64,000 nucleotides of DNA, taken from assembly GCA_965112735.1 (NCBI GenBank), contig OZ218957.1, positions 868,001-932,000 on the forward strand, written 5' to 3'. Made by a program: the position numbers and the translations under genes. Below, piece by piece: positions 1 through 8,775 of the stretch (position 1 is its first letter; each line of letters begins with the position of its first letter). Source of the stretch: Phaeosaccion multiseriatum. Taxonomy: Eukaryota > Ochrophyta, other classes. Under the pieces are notes generated by a model. The model worked only from the letters and a program-made list of their open reading frames with translations, was not told the origin of the DNA and did no database searches.

Positions 1-1953
1 AGGCTAGATGCTGACTCTGCAGCCCTGTCGTCTCGATACGTCATTCCGAAGAGAAAGCCTGACCTACGCTACGCTCCGGAAGCACCGGATCAGTTCGCCA
101 TCCGATGCGCGTCGGACAATGAGTGGCGGGAGCGGATGTGGGGTCGACAGGTGGTGCTCGTGGGGGACTCCAGCATGCTCGCCTTGTACAGGCATACGGT
201 GAAGGTCCTCATGGGTCTGTCCCCCGAGGACTCTGCCCAGGGCGAGGAGCTCGAGGGGGATCGAGAAGTGCAATCAGCGGCCGCCAGCGCAAGCGCAACA
301 GCAGCAGACCCGTCTTTTGCGTCGCCTCTTGCCAATCGCGAGTGGAGGGGAAGGGGAAGCGGGGGCACGGTGCTCAAGTACGTGTTCATCAGCAAAGCCT
401 GGGGTGCCAGCACCAAGAAAGTCCTCAAGGAGGCGCTCGTGGGGAACAGCGTTGTGGTGATGAACTCGTGCTTCCTGGACTTGATCCACAGCGAGTCGAC
501 GGAGCACGAAACGGTGAACCAGTACATCAAGGACCTCGTCGCCCTCGTGGCCTTTGTTCACAGAAAGAAGACCTTCAAGGGGCTATTTATGTGGCTTGGC
601 AGCATGCCTGCCGCTCCAGCAGCTTGGAGCAGCGGCCTCTACACACTGCCCAGCAACAGCAGCAGCAGCACCACCACCACCACCACCACCACTACCAGCA
701 GCAAGAGTGCTCTGGCACGCAAGACAGCACAGCTGCTGTCTCGCCGAATCCCTCTCCTGGACAGCATTGCCTACGGGGTACTGGCGGAGAGAGGCAACCT
801 TCCATGTCTCTCTGTGTGGCGGTTTGGGGCTCAGAAAATTGGGGACTTGTCCAAGGATGGCATAACGTACGGCTCAAAGACGCTCGGCTGGGTGGGCAAC
901 AGACTGGCGTACTTTTGGAAGCAGCACGGAGTGGATCCTCTACCCTCTGCCTCTACCGAGCGGCAGCGACCGATCAAGCCGGGAGAACAAGTACAGCAGC
1001 CGCCCGAGAAAAAACCCAGCAAGAGTAGTGAGAAGAAAGGGAGGGACAGCAAAAGCAGTGGTCCGCCCCCCGCCGCTGCAAAGGCGAAGCCGACGCACGA
1101 GGAGAAGAAGACAAAGAAGGGCGGCGGCGGCAGCAGCAGCAAAAACAACGACAGCAACGACAACGAAGTAGAAGAAGGCGGAGGAGGAGAAAGCTGGAGA
1201 GGCAAGAGAGTTGCCAAGAACTTCATGGGTGTTGTGTTCCCCGGCACAGTGAATGCGTTCGTGCCTGCGAGCGAGACTGAAGAAGGGATGGACTTGTACG
1301 GCGTGCTCTACGACGATCAAGACTCGGAGGACCTCAACACTGCAGAAGTCCTCAAGGGCTTCGAGCTATTTCAGAGCCACTACAAAAAGCGACAGAGGCT
1401 GCCCTCCGCCGAGGGGGAAGCGGATCTGCCCTTGGCGCAGGCAAGGACGACGAAGAAACTCAAGGCGACGAGCGCGAAGCAACCAGCGGAAGAAACGAAG
1501 GATTCTGGGGAGGAGAGAGGCTCCACACCACGACCACCACCACCAGCAGCAGCAGCAGCAGCGGGAGGAGGAGGAGGAGGAGGAGGAGGAGCATCTGCAG
1601 GTGGACAGCTTCGAAAGTGGACAGCCAAAGACAGCCCTTGGGATGAGAACGGACTACTGATCAACCCCGCAGGTCTGTCGAGGGGCATGCATGTGGAGGT
1701 GCTGGACACGGGGGGCAAGACGTACGACTATGCCAGGATTTCGAGGATCAAGGAGATGAGGACCGTGGCGCCATTCAGGCGCGTCACTGTGGTCTTCTTG
1801 GTCGCCAAGGGATATGAGGAGTACATTGACGTCCTTCTGACAAACGAGAAGCCCATCCATGATCTGACCATGCCCGGCACGCTGCTCAGGTGGAAAACGC
1901 TCACGAGCGTGAAGGGGGTCATCACACGCCAACCGTGGCCTACCACACTCTGA
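1..1953 (+). CDS. GDS-motif (PC-esterase/SGNH-like) protein with Tudor-like segment, 5' partial
   Basis: The frame is open from base 1, so the start lies left of the window; the ATG at 136 is internal or alternative. Residues before it (WRERMWGRQ) lead straight into VVLVGDSSM, which resembles the block I Gly-Asp-Ser of PC-esterase/SGNH hydrolases. About 230 residues later DGITYGS stands where such enzymes have a catalytic Asp-x-x-His, but Thr replaces His, so activity is doubtful. A long Lys/Ser/Gly/Glu linker follows, then about 65 residues ending in VLYDDQDSEDL, typical of Tudor-like folds, then a second linker and a C-terminal globular part. Stop at 1951-1953. The linkers contain CAG/CAC and GGA runs. 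It lies upstream of a retroelement fragment, so it could itself be element-derived; I cannot decide. Fold assignments rest on short motifs only. Confidence 0.5.
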   Translation, partial: RLDADSAALSSRYVIPKRKPDLRYAPEAPDQFAIRCASDNEWRERMWGRQVVLVGDSSMLALYRHTVKVLMGLSPEDSAQGEELEGDREVQSAAASASATAADPSFASPLANREWRGRGSGGTVLKYVFISKAWGASTKKVLKEALVGNSVVVMNSCFLDLIHSESTEHETVNQYIKDLVALVAFVHRKKTFKGLFMWLGSMPAAPAAWSSGLYTLPSNSSSSTTTTTTTTTSSKSALARKTAQLLSRRIPLLDSIAYGVLAERGNLPCLSVWRFGAQKIGDLSKDGITYGSKTLGWVGNRLAYFWKQHGVDPLPSASTERQRPIKPGEQVQQPPEKKPSKSSEKKGRDSKSSGPPPAAAKAKPTHEEKKTKKGGGGSSSKNNDSNDNEVEEGGGGESWRGKRVAKNFMGVVFPGTVNAFVPASETEEGMDLYGVLYDDQDSEDLNTAEVLKGFELFQSHYKKRQRLPSAEGEADLPLAQARTTKKLKATSAKQPAEETKDSGEERGSTPRPPPPAAAAAAGGGGGGGGGASAGGQLRKWTAKDSPWDENGLLINPAGLSRGMHVEVLDTGGKTYDYARISRIKEMRTVAPFRRVTVVFLVAKGYEEYIDVLLTNEKPIHDLTMPGTLLRWKTLTSVKGVITRQPWPTTL

Positions 1954-2162
1954 GTGCGCGTTTCACTTGTCTGGCGTAGACTGAGCCACCCTTTTGGACC
2001 GGAACAGCAGCGCTCAAGCTTGGGGGTGCCTTCCTACTCTTAGGCAGAGGGAGGTAGCTGCCCCACACGTGGCAATGGCGAGAGTTTCGCTCTCTCGCAC
2101 CCTAAGCACAATCACTGTCGCTGGGCGTTCGTCTGCCGCGTTCCGCGTCAAGGGGGGAGGAC

Positions 2163-2795
2163 ATGGCGGACGCCCCCGTTCCGCCGGAATCTGGGACCAT
2201 GGACAGTGCAAAGACGAAATGGGCGAGGAATTGTCGGGCCCCGAGGCCGCTTCATCGGGAGGAATGGTGCAGCAGTCGGCGGGGGTGGCTTCTGCAGTGG
2301 ACGGTAACAATGGCGATGGCAAGCAGGGCGGTGGCAAAGGTGATGGCAGTAAGGGAAAAGGCAAGGGTGAGGGAAAGAAGGGAAAGCAGGGCCAAGAAGA
2401 TCACGCAAGACCCCAACAAGCCTGGCCCATGTGAGCACTGTGATAAGCCCAACAACGACAAGGCGCACTGCTGGCAGCTTGCCAACCTGTCCCAAGGACA
2501 TCGGAGGGTTACTTTTAAGGAGGAGCCCACAAAGGACGCAGCAGCCGACGCAGCGGCAGAGGAAGCGGTCAAGAAGGGAATGGCAGGCAACCAGGAGACA
2601 GGAGGTATGCACCAGATTTCCCTTCGAGATGATGGGATGGCGGAGCTCTCGCTCACGGAGGAGGGACCGTTTGTCAAGATCCCCACCTTGATCGACAGTG
2701 GGTCGAGCACCACCAGCATTAAACTTCCCGCGTTCCGCCAGATGAGGCACCAGTATGGAGCCACCCTAAGCCATGGAGCTCGAGCGTATGCCTAG
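2163..2795 (+). pseudogene. gag-protease fragment of an LTR retrotransposon
   Basis: A Gly/Lys-rich stretch leads to a zinc-knuckle-like motif CEHCDKPNNDKAHC. About 85 residues later comes the aspartic-protease motif LIDSGSSTTS. This order is that of retrotransposon Gag-PR. The frame breaks near 2395: the basic Gly-Lys part is read in the frame used at 2280-2430, the knuckle and protease in the frame ending at 2795. In the knuckle the usual His position is Asn. The coding part stops at 2795, just before a long palindrome arm, and no RT follows on this strand. It is therefore a truncated older element, on the strand opposite to the large Ty3-like element inserted beside it. Confidence 0.65.
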
Positions 2796-2802
2796 CTCAG
2801 TC

Positions 2803-2859
2803 CAAATGGACACAGCCAATGGCGCAGCGCAGATGACAGAGATGACTCCTCCTCTCAAT
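2803..2859. repeat. left arm of an older palindrome, split by the LTR element
   Basis: This stretch is the reverse complement of about 12877-12933, with one visible mismatch near the middle. Adding the piece resuming at 12798 gives an arm of roughly 85 bp whose partner is about 12852-12933. The loop is a short duplicated GTCTCGACTTCG segment. The large LTR element inserted inside this arm. Confidence 0.75.
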
Positions 2860-2935
2860 TGTGCTAAGCTAAGATAGTAGAAACGTTGCGGGGTTTGGAC
2901 TAAGTATATGCTGCGCCTATGGTGGGGCGTCAGTG

Positions 2936-3148
2936 TGTGGAAAGTCGTGCTTAGACCTCCACGAAACGGACTAGACACACAGATAAGGTAGCAGCACCCC
3001 AAAGCTAGCCTGACAGCCGGCCTTGTATCTATTAGCTTATCTATGCACTGTCCTAAACGACCACCTACAGGAGGATAGTGAGAAACGGGCACCGTTTCTC
3101 ACTGCGTTGCCTAGGCCTGGGCCACTGACATACGACTGACTTTCCACA
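2936..3148 (-). repeat. LTR (3') of gag-only element A
   Basis: 213 bp, same sequence as 5300-5512 by eye. An 11-bp inverted repeat (TGTGGAAAGTC/GACTTTCCACA) closes its ends. Confidence 0.9.
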
Positions 3149-3414
3149 TCCCCGTCAGCCATCCCTGCACTTCTAACACTCCCCTGACAAGACTGTTGCG
3201 TGTCCCCACGCAACTCAAGCGTTTTCACCTACTGAAGCTACACTGTAGCAAACCCCTTTATGCTGCTTCCAAAAAAACCGGATGAGAAATATGCAAAACT
3301 CACCCACCAGTGTGTGACGTGGCACTCCACAGGTCACCCTGCCACACACCTGCCACGGCAGGGTGAGAAAGCCCAAGGCCTCAAACTCACCCTCCGTGGC
3401 TGCGCACGGCTGCG

Positions 3415-4683
3415 CTAGCGCTGGCTCGTCCCCACCGTCACCTGCTGTCCCAGCTTTGCAACCGTACGAGGCACTCCATGCGCGGCCCGCTCCGTTTCCA
3501 ATTGCTGCAGCCGATCCTTCAGAGAGTGAGGAGTCCCGTCCCACCAGTCCGAAGGATCCGCTTTAAACTCCTGCTGCCACCGGCGCTGCCTTGCCGGATC
3601 ACACTTCCTCGCGTCCATCTTCTGCTGCAACTGGCGCTCCAGCTGCCGCTCTGCCGGATCACTGGCCCCGTCGGGCCTTACCTTGCGCTTCTTCGACCGC
3701 CGCCCCCTCCTCTTTGGCCGCGCACCAACTTCGGTAGTGGAACCAAGACCACTGAGAACACCATTCACCCGCACTACAGGCTGAGCCACAGCCCGCAGTG
3801 CGTCCTCCCGCTCTTGCCAGTCCCGCACTTGCTGTACCCGCGTGCTCTCCGCTTGAGCCTGCGTGCGTACCTCTTGCAGCTTGCGCTGAGCTTCCTCAGC
3901 CAAGGCAGCTTGCTGCGCCTGCTGCCGTCTCTCTTTCTCCCCGACGCGGCGCCTCTCCACCCGCTCCTGAGCCGCACACACACGCGCCCGCTCCAACTGT
4001 TCCTCCTCCAGCCAAACAGACTCGCGCTCCTGCCGCTCCCGCTCGAGGACCGCAGCAGACACTGACCCCTCTGCAAGCGTGACGCCAGCCTGCTCTACCT
4101 GCTCCTCCTGAGCCTGCGCTTGCGCCACCCGAAGCCGAGACTGCGCCGCGGCCGCCACCGTCAGCTCTAGCGTCTGCAACTCCTTCGAGGCTCTGCGCTG
4201 TGCTGCCTGCCCTGTCGTCGTCACGGCCTTCACCAGCTGAGCAAGGACGCGCTTGTATTGCTCAGTGCGCTGCACAAGCGTCACCACCACCTGGGAAGCT
4301 GTACCCAAGCCGTACCGCTTCCCTGCATCCACCATCTTCCTCACCATGGCTCCGGTGGTCGGTTCGGCAGGGCAGCGAGAGAGACAGTGCTCCTTCTTGC
4401 AGTGAAAGCACGAAAAGACTTGCCCTGCCCCACAGTCGACCTTAGATCGTTTCTGCTTGCTGCCCGACCCCACCTGTGCAGCAGCTACCTGCACCTCCGA
4501 CTGCTTCCTTGGATCCCGACCCAATAGCTGGCCCAGTAGCACCGGAAGTGCTGCAAGGTCCATCCTGATTCCATGCAGCTCCTCCATCAACCGATTGACC
4601 ATGTCGTGATCCCCCATCGGTTCCTCCTGGGACCAGCCAGTACGCTTACTCTGTGCCAGCCGATCGCCGCGCCATGCCGGCAT
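3415..4683 (-). CDS. Gag-like protein of element A, 422 residues
   Basis: The ATG at 4683 opens an uninterrupted frame of 422 codons. Around residues 90-102 lies a zinc knuckle, CFHCKKEHCLSRC (C-x2-C-x3-H-x4-C), as in nucleocapsid domains. After it comes a long charged Glu/Arg/Gln/Ala-rich helical region predicted to form a coiled coil, then a basic KRRGRRSKKRK cluster. No protease motif follows. The protein would package element RNA; it cannot by itself copy or integrate it. It differs from copy B mainly near the C-terminus, where B has three more residues. The intact frame suggests selection or very recent insertion. Confidence 0.8.
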   Translation of the reverse strand: MPAWRGDRLAQSKRTGWSQEEPMGDHDMVNRLMEELHGIRMDLAALPVLLGQLLGRDPRKQSEVQVAAAQVGSGSKQKRSKVDCGAGQVFSCFHCKKEHCLSRCPAEPTTGAMVRKMVDAGKRYGLGTASQVVVTLVQRTEQYKRVLAQLVKAVTTTGQAAQRRASKELQTLELTVAAAAQSRLRVAQAQAQEEQVEQAGVTLAEGSVSAAVLERERQERESVWLEEEQLERARVCAAQERVERRRVGEKERRQQAQQAALAEEAQRKLQEVRTQAQAESTRVQQVRDWQEREDALRAVAQPVVRVNGVLSGLGSTTEVGARPKRRGRRSKKRKVRPDGASDPAERQLERQLQQKMDARKCDPARQRRWQQEFKADPSDWWDGTPHSLKDRLQQLETERAAHGVPRTVAKLGQQVTVGTSQR

Positions 4684-5299
4684 CTTCCCTCTTGCTGCGC
4701 CCCTGCAGCTGCTCCCTCCGAGCGTGCCTAATTATGCCTGATATCCGTGCCTGCTGCTGCTGCTGCTGCCTCTGCAGCTGCTGCGGTATCCAACACCTGC
4801 TGCTGCGCCCCCTGCCTCTCCAGCCAAGCCTGCTGTATCTCCTGCCGCTAACCTCTAAATCAGCGGTCCCCTCTGATTAAGTATAGCGGATACCCGTGCC
4901 TCCTGCTGCTGCCCCTGCAGCTGCTGTATCCAATCCTTTGCTGCTGCCCCTGCAGCTGCTCGCCAATCCTTCCGTGCCTCCTGCTGCTGCCCCTGCAGCT
5001 GCTCCTTGCAATATCCCTAGCTACCTCTTGCTGCCGATCCACGGTAGCGCTGCTGTGCCACTCTTTCAAAGCCAAGCAATAAATTCTCCCACAAATAAAT
5101 TCTCCCACCGGTTCCCAAGCAAAGCCAAGCCAAGCAAAGCTAATTAAGCTAAACGCCCCTGACGGAGCAAGCTGTGGCGTGTCCGTGCCTTGGACACTAA
5201 CCAAAAACGTCCACGTGCTAGTCTAGCGCACGATGAACTCAAAGCCTCCCTCTGCTGAGCCTATTGGTCAAGTGCCAAACTGTCTTCGAGCTTTGGGGT

Positions 5300-5512
5300 T
5301 GTGGAAAGTCGTGCTTAGACCTCCACGAAACGGACTAGACACACAGATAAGGTAGCAGCACCCCAAAGCTAGCCTGACAGCCGGCCTTGTATCTATTAGC
5401 TTATCTATGCACTGTCCTAAACGACCACCTACAGGAGGATAGTGAGAAACGGGCACCGTTTCTCACTGCGTTGCCTAGGCCTGGGCCACTGACATACGAC
5501 TGACTTTCCACA
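5300..5512 (-). repeat. LTR (5') of gag-only element A
   Basis: 213-bp partner of 2936-3148. The inside flank reads accccaaagctcg on the coding strand; it is not a classical TGG-type tRNA primer site. Confidence 0.9.
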
Positions 5513-5647
5513 AGTGTCCGTATTGATAATATATCTCTACTACTTGCTGATGCAAAGCTTGTGCCCACAAAGAGGAGGGTGAAACGCTAGAGCCGTTGAA
5601 CCCCCTCGGGGCGTGCCTAGGAAACCGACATTCTTATTATACCCCAG

Positions 5648-5860
5648 TGTGGAAAGTCAGTCGTATGTCAGTGGCCCAGGCCTAGGCAACGCAGTGAGAA
5701 ACGGTGCCCGTTTCTCACTATCCTCCTGTAGGTGGTCGTTTAGGACAGTGCATAGATAAGCTAATAGATACAAGGCCGGCTGTCAGGCTAGCTTTGGGGT
5801 GCTGCTACCTTATCTGTGTGTCTAGTCCGTTTCGTGGAGGTCTAAGCACGACTTTCCACA
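5648..5860 (+). repeat. LTR (5') of gag-only element B
   Basis: 213 bp, reverse complement of the LTRs of copy A. Confidence 0.9.
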
Positions 5861-6473
5861 ACCCCAAAGCTCGAAGACAGTTTGGCACTTGACCAATAGG
5901 CTCAGCAGAGGGAGGCTTTGAGTTCATCGTGCGCTAGACTAGCACGTGGACGTTTTTAGTTAGTGTCCAAGGCACGGACACGCCACAGCTTGCTCCGTCA
6001 GGGGCGTTTAGCTTAATTAGCTTTGCTTGGCTTGGCTTTGCTTGGGAACCGGTGGGAGAATTTATTTGTGGGAGAATTTATTGCTTGGCTTTGAAAGAGT
6101 GGCACAGCAGCGCTACCGTGGATCGGCAGCAAGAGGTAGCTAGGGATATTGCAAGGAGCAGCTGCAGGGGCAGCAGCAGGAGGCACGGAAGGATTGGCGA
6201 GCAGCTGCAGGGGCAGCAGCAAAGGATTGGATACAGCAGCTGCAGGGGCAGCAGCAGGAGGCACGGGTATCCGCTATACTTAATCAGAGGGGACCGCTGA
6301 TTTAGAGGTTAGCGGCAGGAGATACAGCAGGCTTGGCTGGAGAGGCAGGGGGCGCAGCAGCAGGTGTTGGATACCGCAGCAGCTGCAGAGGCAGCAGCAG
6401 CAGCAGCAGGCACGGATATCAGGCATAATTAGGCACGCTCGGAGGGAGCAGCTGCAGAGGCGCAGCAAGAGGG

Positions 6474-7751
6474 ATGATGCCGGCATGGCGCGGCGATCGG
6501 CTGGCACAGAGTAAGCGTACTGGCTGGTCCCAGGAGGAACCGATGGGGGATCACGACATGGTCAATCGGTTGATGGAGGAGCTGCATGGAATCAGGATGG
6601 ACCTTGCAGCACTTCCGGTGCTACTGGGCCAGCTATTGGGTCGGGATCCAAGGCAGCAGTCGGAGGTGCAGGTAGCTGCTGCACAGGTGGGGTCGGGCAG
6701 CAAGCAGAAACGATCTAAGGTCGACTGTGGGGCAGGGCAAGTCTTTTCGTGCTTTCACTGCAAGAAGGAGCACTGTCTCTCTCGCTGCCCTACCGAACCG
6801 ACCACCGGAGCCATGGTGAGGAAGATGGTGGATGCAGGGAAGCGGTACGGCTTGGGTACAGCTTCCCAGGTGGTGGTGACGCTTGTGCAGCGCACTGAGC
6901 AATACAAGCGCGTCCTTGCTCAGCTGGTGAAGGCCGTGACGACGACAGGGCAGGCAGCACAGCGCAGAGCCTCGAAGGAGTTGCAGACGCTAGAGCTGAC
7001 GGTGGCGGCCGCGGCGCAGTCTCTGCTTCGGGTGGCGCAAGCGCAGGCTCAGGAGGAGCAGGTAGAGCAGGCTGGCGTCACGCTTGCAGAGGGGTCAGTG
7101 TCTGCTGCGGTCCTCGAGCGGGAGCGGCAGGAGCGCGAGTCTGTTTGGCTGGAGGAGGAACAGTTGGAGCGGGCGCGTGTGTGTGCGGCTCAGGAGCGGG
7201 TGGAGAGGCGCCGCGTCGGGGAGAAAGAGAGACGGCAGCAGGCGCAGCAAGCTGCCTTGGCTGAGGAAGCTCAGCGCAAGCTGCAAGAGGTACGCACGCA
7301 GGCTCAAGCGGAGAGCACGCGGGTACAGCAAGTGCGGGACTGGCAAGAGCGGGAGGACGCACTGCGGGCTGTGGCTCAGCCTGTAGTGCGGGTGAATGGT
7401 GTTCTCAGTGGTCTTGGTTCCACTACCGAAGTTGGTGCGCGGCCAAAGAGGAGGGGGCGGCGGTCGAAGAAGCGCAAGGTAAGGCCCGACGGGGTCAGGG
7501 ATCCGGCAGAGCGGCAGCTTGAGGAGGAGCGCCAGTGGCAGCAGGAGATTGACGCGATGAAGTGTGATCCGGCAAGGCAGCGCCGGTGGCAGCAGGAGTT
7601 TAAAGCGAATCCTCCGGACGGGTGGGACGGGACTCCTCACTCTCTGAAGGATCGGCTGCAGCAATTGGAAACGGAGCGGGCCGCGCAGGGAGTGCCTCGT
7701 ACGGTTGCAAAGCTGGGACAGCAGGTGACGGTGGGGACGAGCCAGCGCTAG
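6474..7751 (+). CDS. Gag-like protein of element B, 425 residues
   Basis: Two in-frame ATGs at 6474 and 6477; the second matches the start of copy A. The same C-x2-C-x3-H-x4-C knuckle is present, followed by the same coiled-coil and basic region. Compared with copy A it has scattered substitutions (for example AEP to TEP after the knuckle, a Leu for Arg in the Ala-rich stretch) and a changed segment around EEERQWQQEIDAMK. A CAG-rich leader of about 350 bp precedes it. The frame is intact, so both copies could still supply Gag. No pol gene follows before the LTR. Confidence 0.8.
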   Translation: MMPAWRGDRLAQSKRTGWSQEEPMGDHDMVNRLMEELHGIRMDLAALPVLLGQLLGRDPRQQSEVQVAAAQVGSGSKQKRSKVDCGAGQVFSCFHCKKEHCLSRCPTEPTTGAMVRKMVDAGKRYGLGTASQVVVTLVQRTEQYKRVLAQLVKAVTTTGQAAQRRASKELQTLELTVAAAAQSLLRVAQAQAQEEQVEQAGVTLAEGSVSAAVLERERQERESVWLEEEQLERARVCAAQERVERRRVGEKERRQQAQQAALAEEAQRKLQEVRTQAQAESTRVQQVRDWQEREDALRAVAQPVVRVNGVLSGLGSTTEVGARPKRRGRRSKKRKVRPDGVRDPAERQLEEERQWQQEIDAMKCDPARQRRWQQEFKANPPDGWDGTPHSLKDRLQQLETERAAQGVPRTVAKLGQQVTVGTSQR

Positions 7752-8020
7752 CGCAGTCGTGCGCAGCCACGGAGGGTGAGTTTGAGGCCTTGGGCTTTCT
7801 CACCCTGCCGTGGCAGGTGTGTGGAAGGGTGACTTGTGGAGTGCCAAGTCACACACACACTGGTGGGTGAGTTTTGCATATTTCTCATCCGGTTTTTTGG
7901 AAGCAGCATAAAAGGTTTTGCTACAGTCGAGCTTCAGTAGGCGAAAACGCCTGAGTTGCGTTGGGACACGCAACAGTCTTGTCAGGGGAGTGTTAGAAGT
8001 GCAGGGATGGCTGACGGGGA

Positions 8021-8233
8021 TGTGGAAAGTCAGTCGTATGTCAGTGGCCCAGGCCTAGGCAACGCAGTGAGAAACGGTGCCCGTTTCTCACTATCCTCCT
8101 GTAGGTGGTCGTTTAGGACAGTGCATAGATAAGCTAATAGATACAAGGCCGGCTGTCAGGCTAGCTTTGGGGTGCTGCTACCTTATCTGTGTGTCTAGTC
8201 CGTTTCGTGGAGGTCTAAGCACGACTTCCCACA
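8021..8233 (+). repeat. LTR (3') of gag-only element B
   Basis: 213 bp, with one visible substitution from 5648-5860 near its end. A purine-rich CTGACGGGGA precedes it, as in copy A. Confidence 0.9.
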
Positions 8234-8329
8234 CCAGAATGTGTGACCGGAAACCCTCAGGCAGGACAATCTACCACACTACCCCCAAGCGACAGTTCGA
8301 GCCAACTGGGAAGTAAGTGTGTCTATCAT

Positions 8330-8479
8330 CTAGTGTGTGTCCGCTTTCGTGTGCGCGCGGAGCGCGGCGGCTTAGTAGCCGATCGCGTCGTAGTCTTGCG
8401 CAGATAGGCTCGGACTGCGCTGATCAACTGCTTGTCCTGATGGTGCTGCAGGTAGGTCTCCAGTAAACGTGGAGCATTC
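8330..8479 (-). pseudogene. C-terminal tail of the Ty3-like polyprotein
   Basis: On the minus strand about 50 codons starting NAPRLLETYLQHH and ending in a Lys/Arg/Thr/Ser-rich tail run to a TAG at 8330-8332, just before the LTR. Position and basic character suit the end of a pol protein (integrase tail). The part linking it to RNase H is missing; a half palindromic element sits exactly at the break (8476). Confidence 0.45.
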
Positions 8480-8521
8480 AGACCGGGAGGTATCAGTCTA
8501 GCAAAAGTACGACTTCTAACA
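8476..8521. repeat. half copy of the palindromic element
   Basis: This is the right half, from the EcoRI-like centre to the end ACTTCTAACA, of the element found whole at 8687-8775. It marks the junction where pol sequence was lost. Confidence 0.75.
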
Positions 8522-8576
8522 AGGCTAGTTGTGAGTTCGAACCTTAGCTGTCGCTTGTGAAAAAGCGTATTTTTCG

Positions 8577-8686
8577 GCGAAAACTGTTACCAGCTTGCTG
8601 GCCCATGATGCTGATTCTCAGATTGCGAGTTACTTCTCTCCACTATGTGCGGTGGGGGGGGGGGGTTCGTCCTCTAGCAACGGTCT
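8577..8686. repeat. 110-bp repeat attached to the palindromic element, copy 1
   Basis: Nearly the same as 10472-10581, including a run of about 12 G. Each copy is followed directly by a full palindromic element, giving two 199-bp units (8577-8775 and 10472-10670). It may be the inside of a longer parent element. Confidence 0.7.
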
Positions 8687-8775
8687 TGTTAGAAGTCGTA
8701 CTTTTGCTAGACTGATACCTCCCGGTCTGAATTCAGAGGGCAGGTATCAGTCTAGCAAAAGTACGACTTCTAACA
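8687..8775. mobile_element. palindromic MITE-like element, copy 1 (89 bp)
   Basis: Two 34-bp perfect inverted arms, starting TGTTAGAAGTCGTACTTTTG and closing with its complement, surround a 21-bp loop centred on ctgaattcag. It has no coding capacity. The same 89 bp occur at 10337-10425 and 10582-10670. It behaves as a foldback/MITE family, but the transposase and target duplication are not identified. Confidence 0.75.

Larger units (their letters stand above)
2936..5512 (-). mobile_element. gag-only LTR element, copy A (TR-GAG type)
   Basis: This 2577-bp unit is bounded by two 213-bp direct repeats that start TGTGGAAAGTC and end GACTTTCCACA, with TG...CA ends. It is flanked by agtg at 2932-2935 and 5513-5516. 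The interior codes for one Gag-like protein on the minus strand and nothing resembling protease, RT or integrase. A purine-rich CTGACGGGGA precedes the 3' LTR. This matches the class called TR-GAG in plants: an LTR element with gag only, which must borrow reverse transcriptase and integrase. The LTRs look identical, so the insertion is recent. Confidence 0.85.
5648..8233 (+). mobile_element. gag-only LTR element, copy B, opposite orientation
   Basis: This 2586-bp unit is the mirror image of copy A. LTRs are 5648-5860 and 8021-8233, and the target duplication is ccag at 5644-5647 and 8234-8237. The two LTRs differ visibly only near the end (gactttccaca against gacttcccaca). It lies 135 bp from copy A, in the same host LTR but on the other strand, so the two copies form an inverted repeat of over 2.5 kb per arm. 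Different duplications at each insertion show two separate integrations. Confidence 0.85.
2860..8278 (-). repeat. LTR of the Ty3-like element, split in three pieces
   Basis: The pieces are 2860-2935 (76 bp), 5517-5647 (131 bp) and 8238-8278 (41 bp). Together they make 248 bp, exactly the length of the intact copy at 12546-12793. Near the last end I see two substitutions (aaaccctc against aaaacctc, and ctacc against caacc). The gaps are two gag-only elements with their own 4-bp duplications. Confidence 0.9.

Noticed and set aside
3363-4880. Long plus-strand proline/leucine-rich frames antisense to gag
   Set aside because: They are shadows of the intact Gag frame on the other strand; copy B shows the same mirror frames.
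2936-8316. Four copies of a frame beginning MPVSHYPPVGGRLGQC
   Set aside because: They are translations of the 213-bp LTRs of the gag-only elements, not genes.
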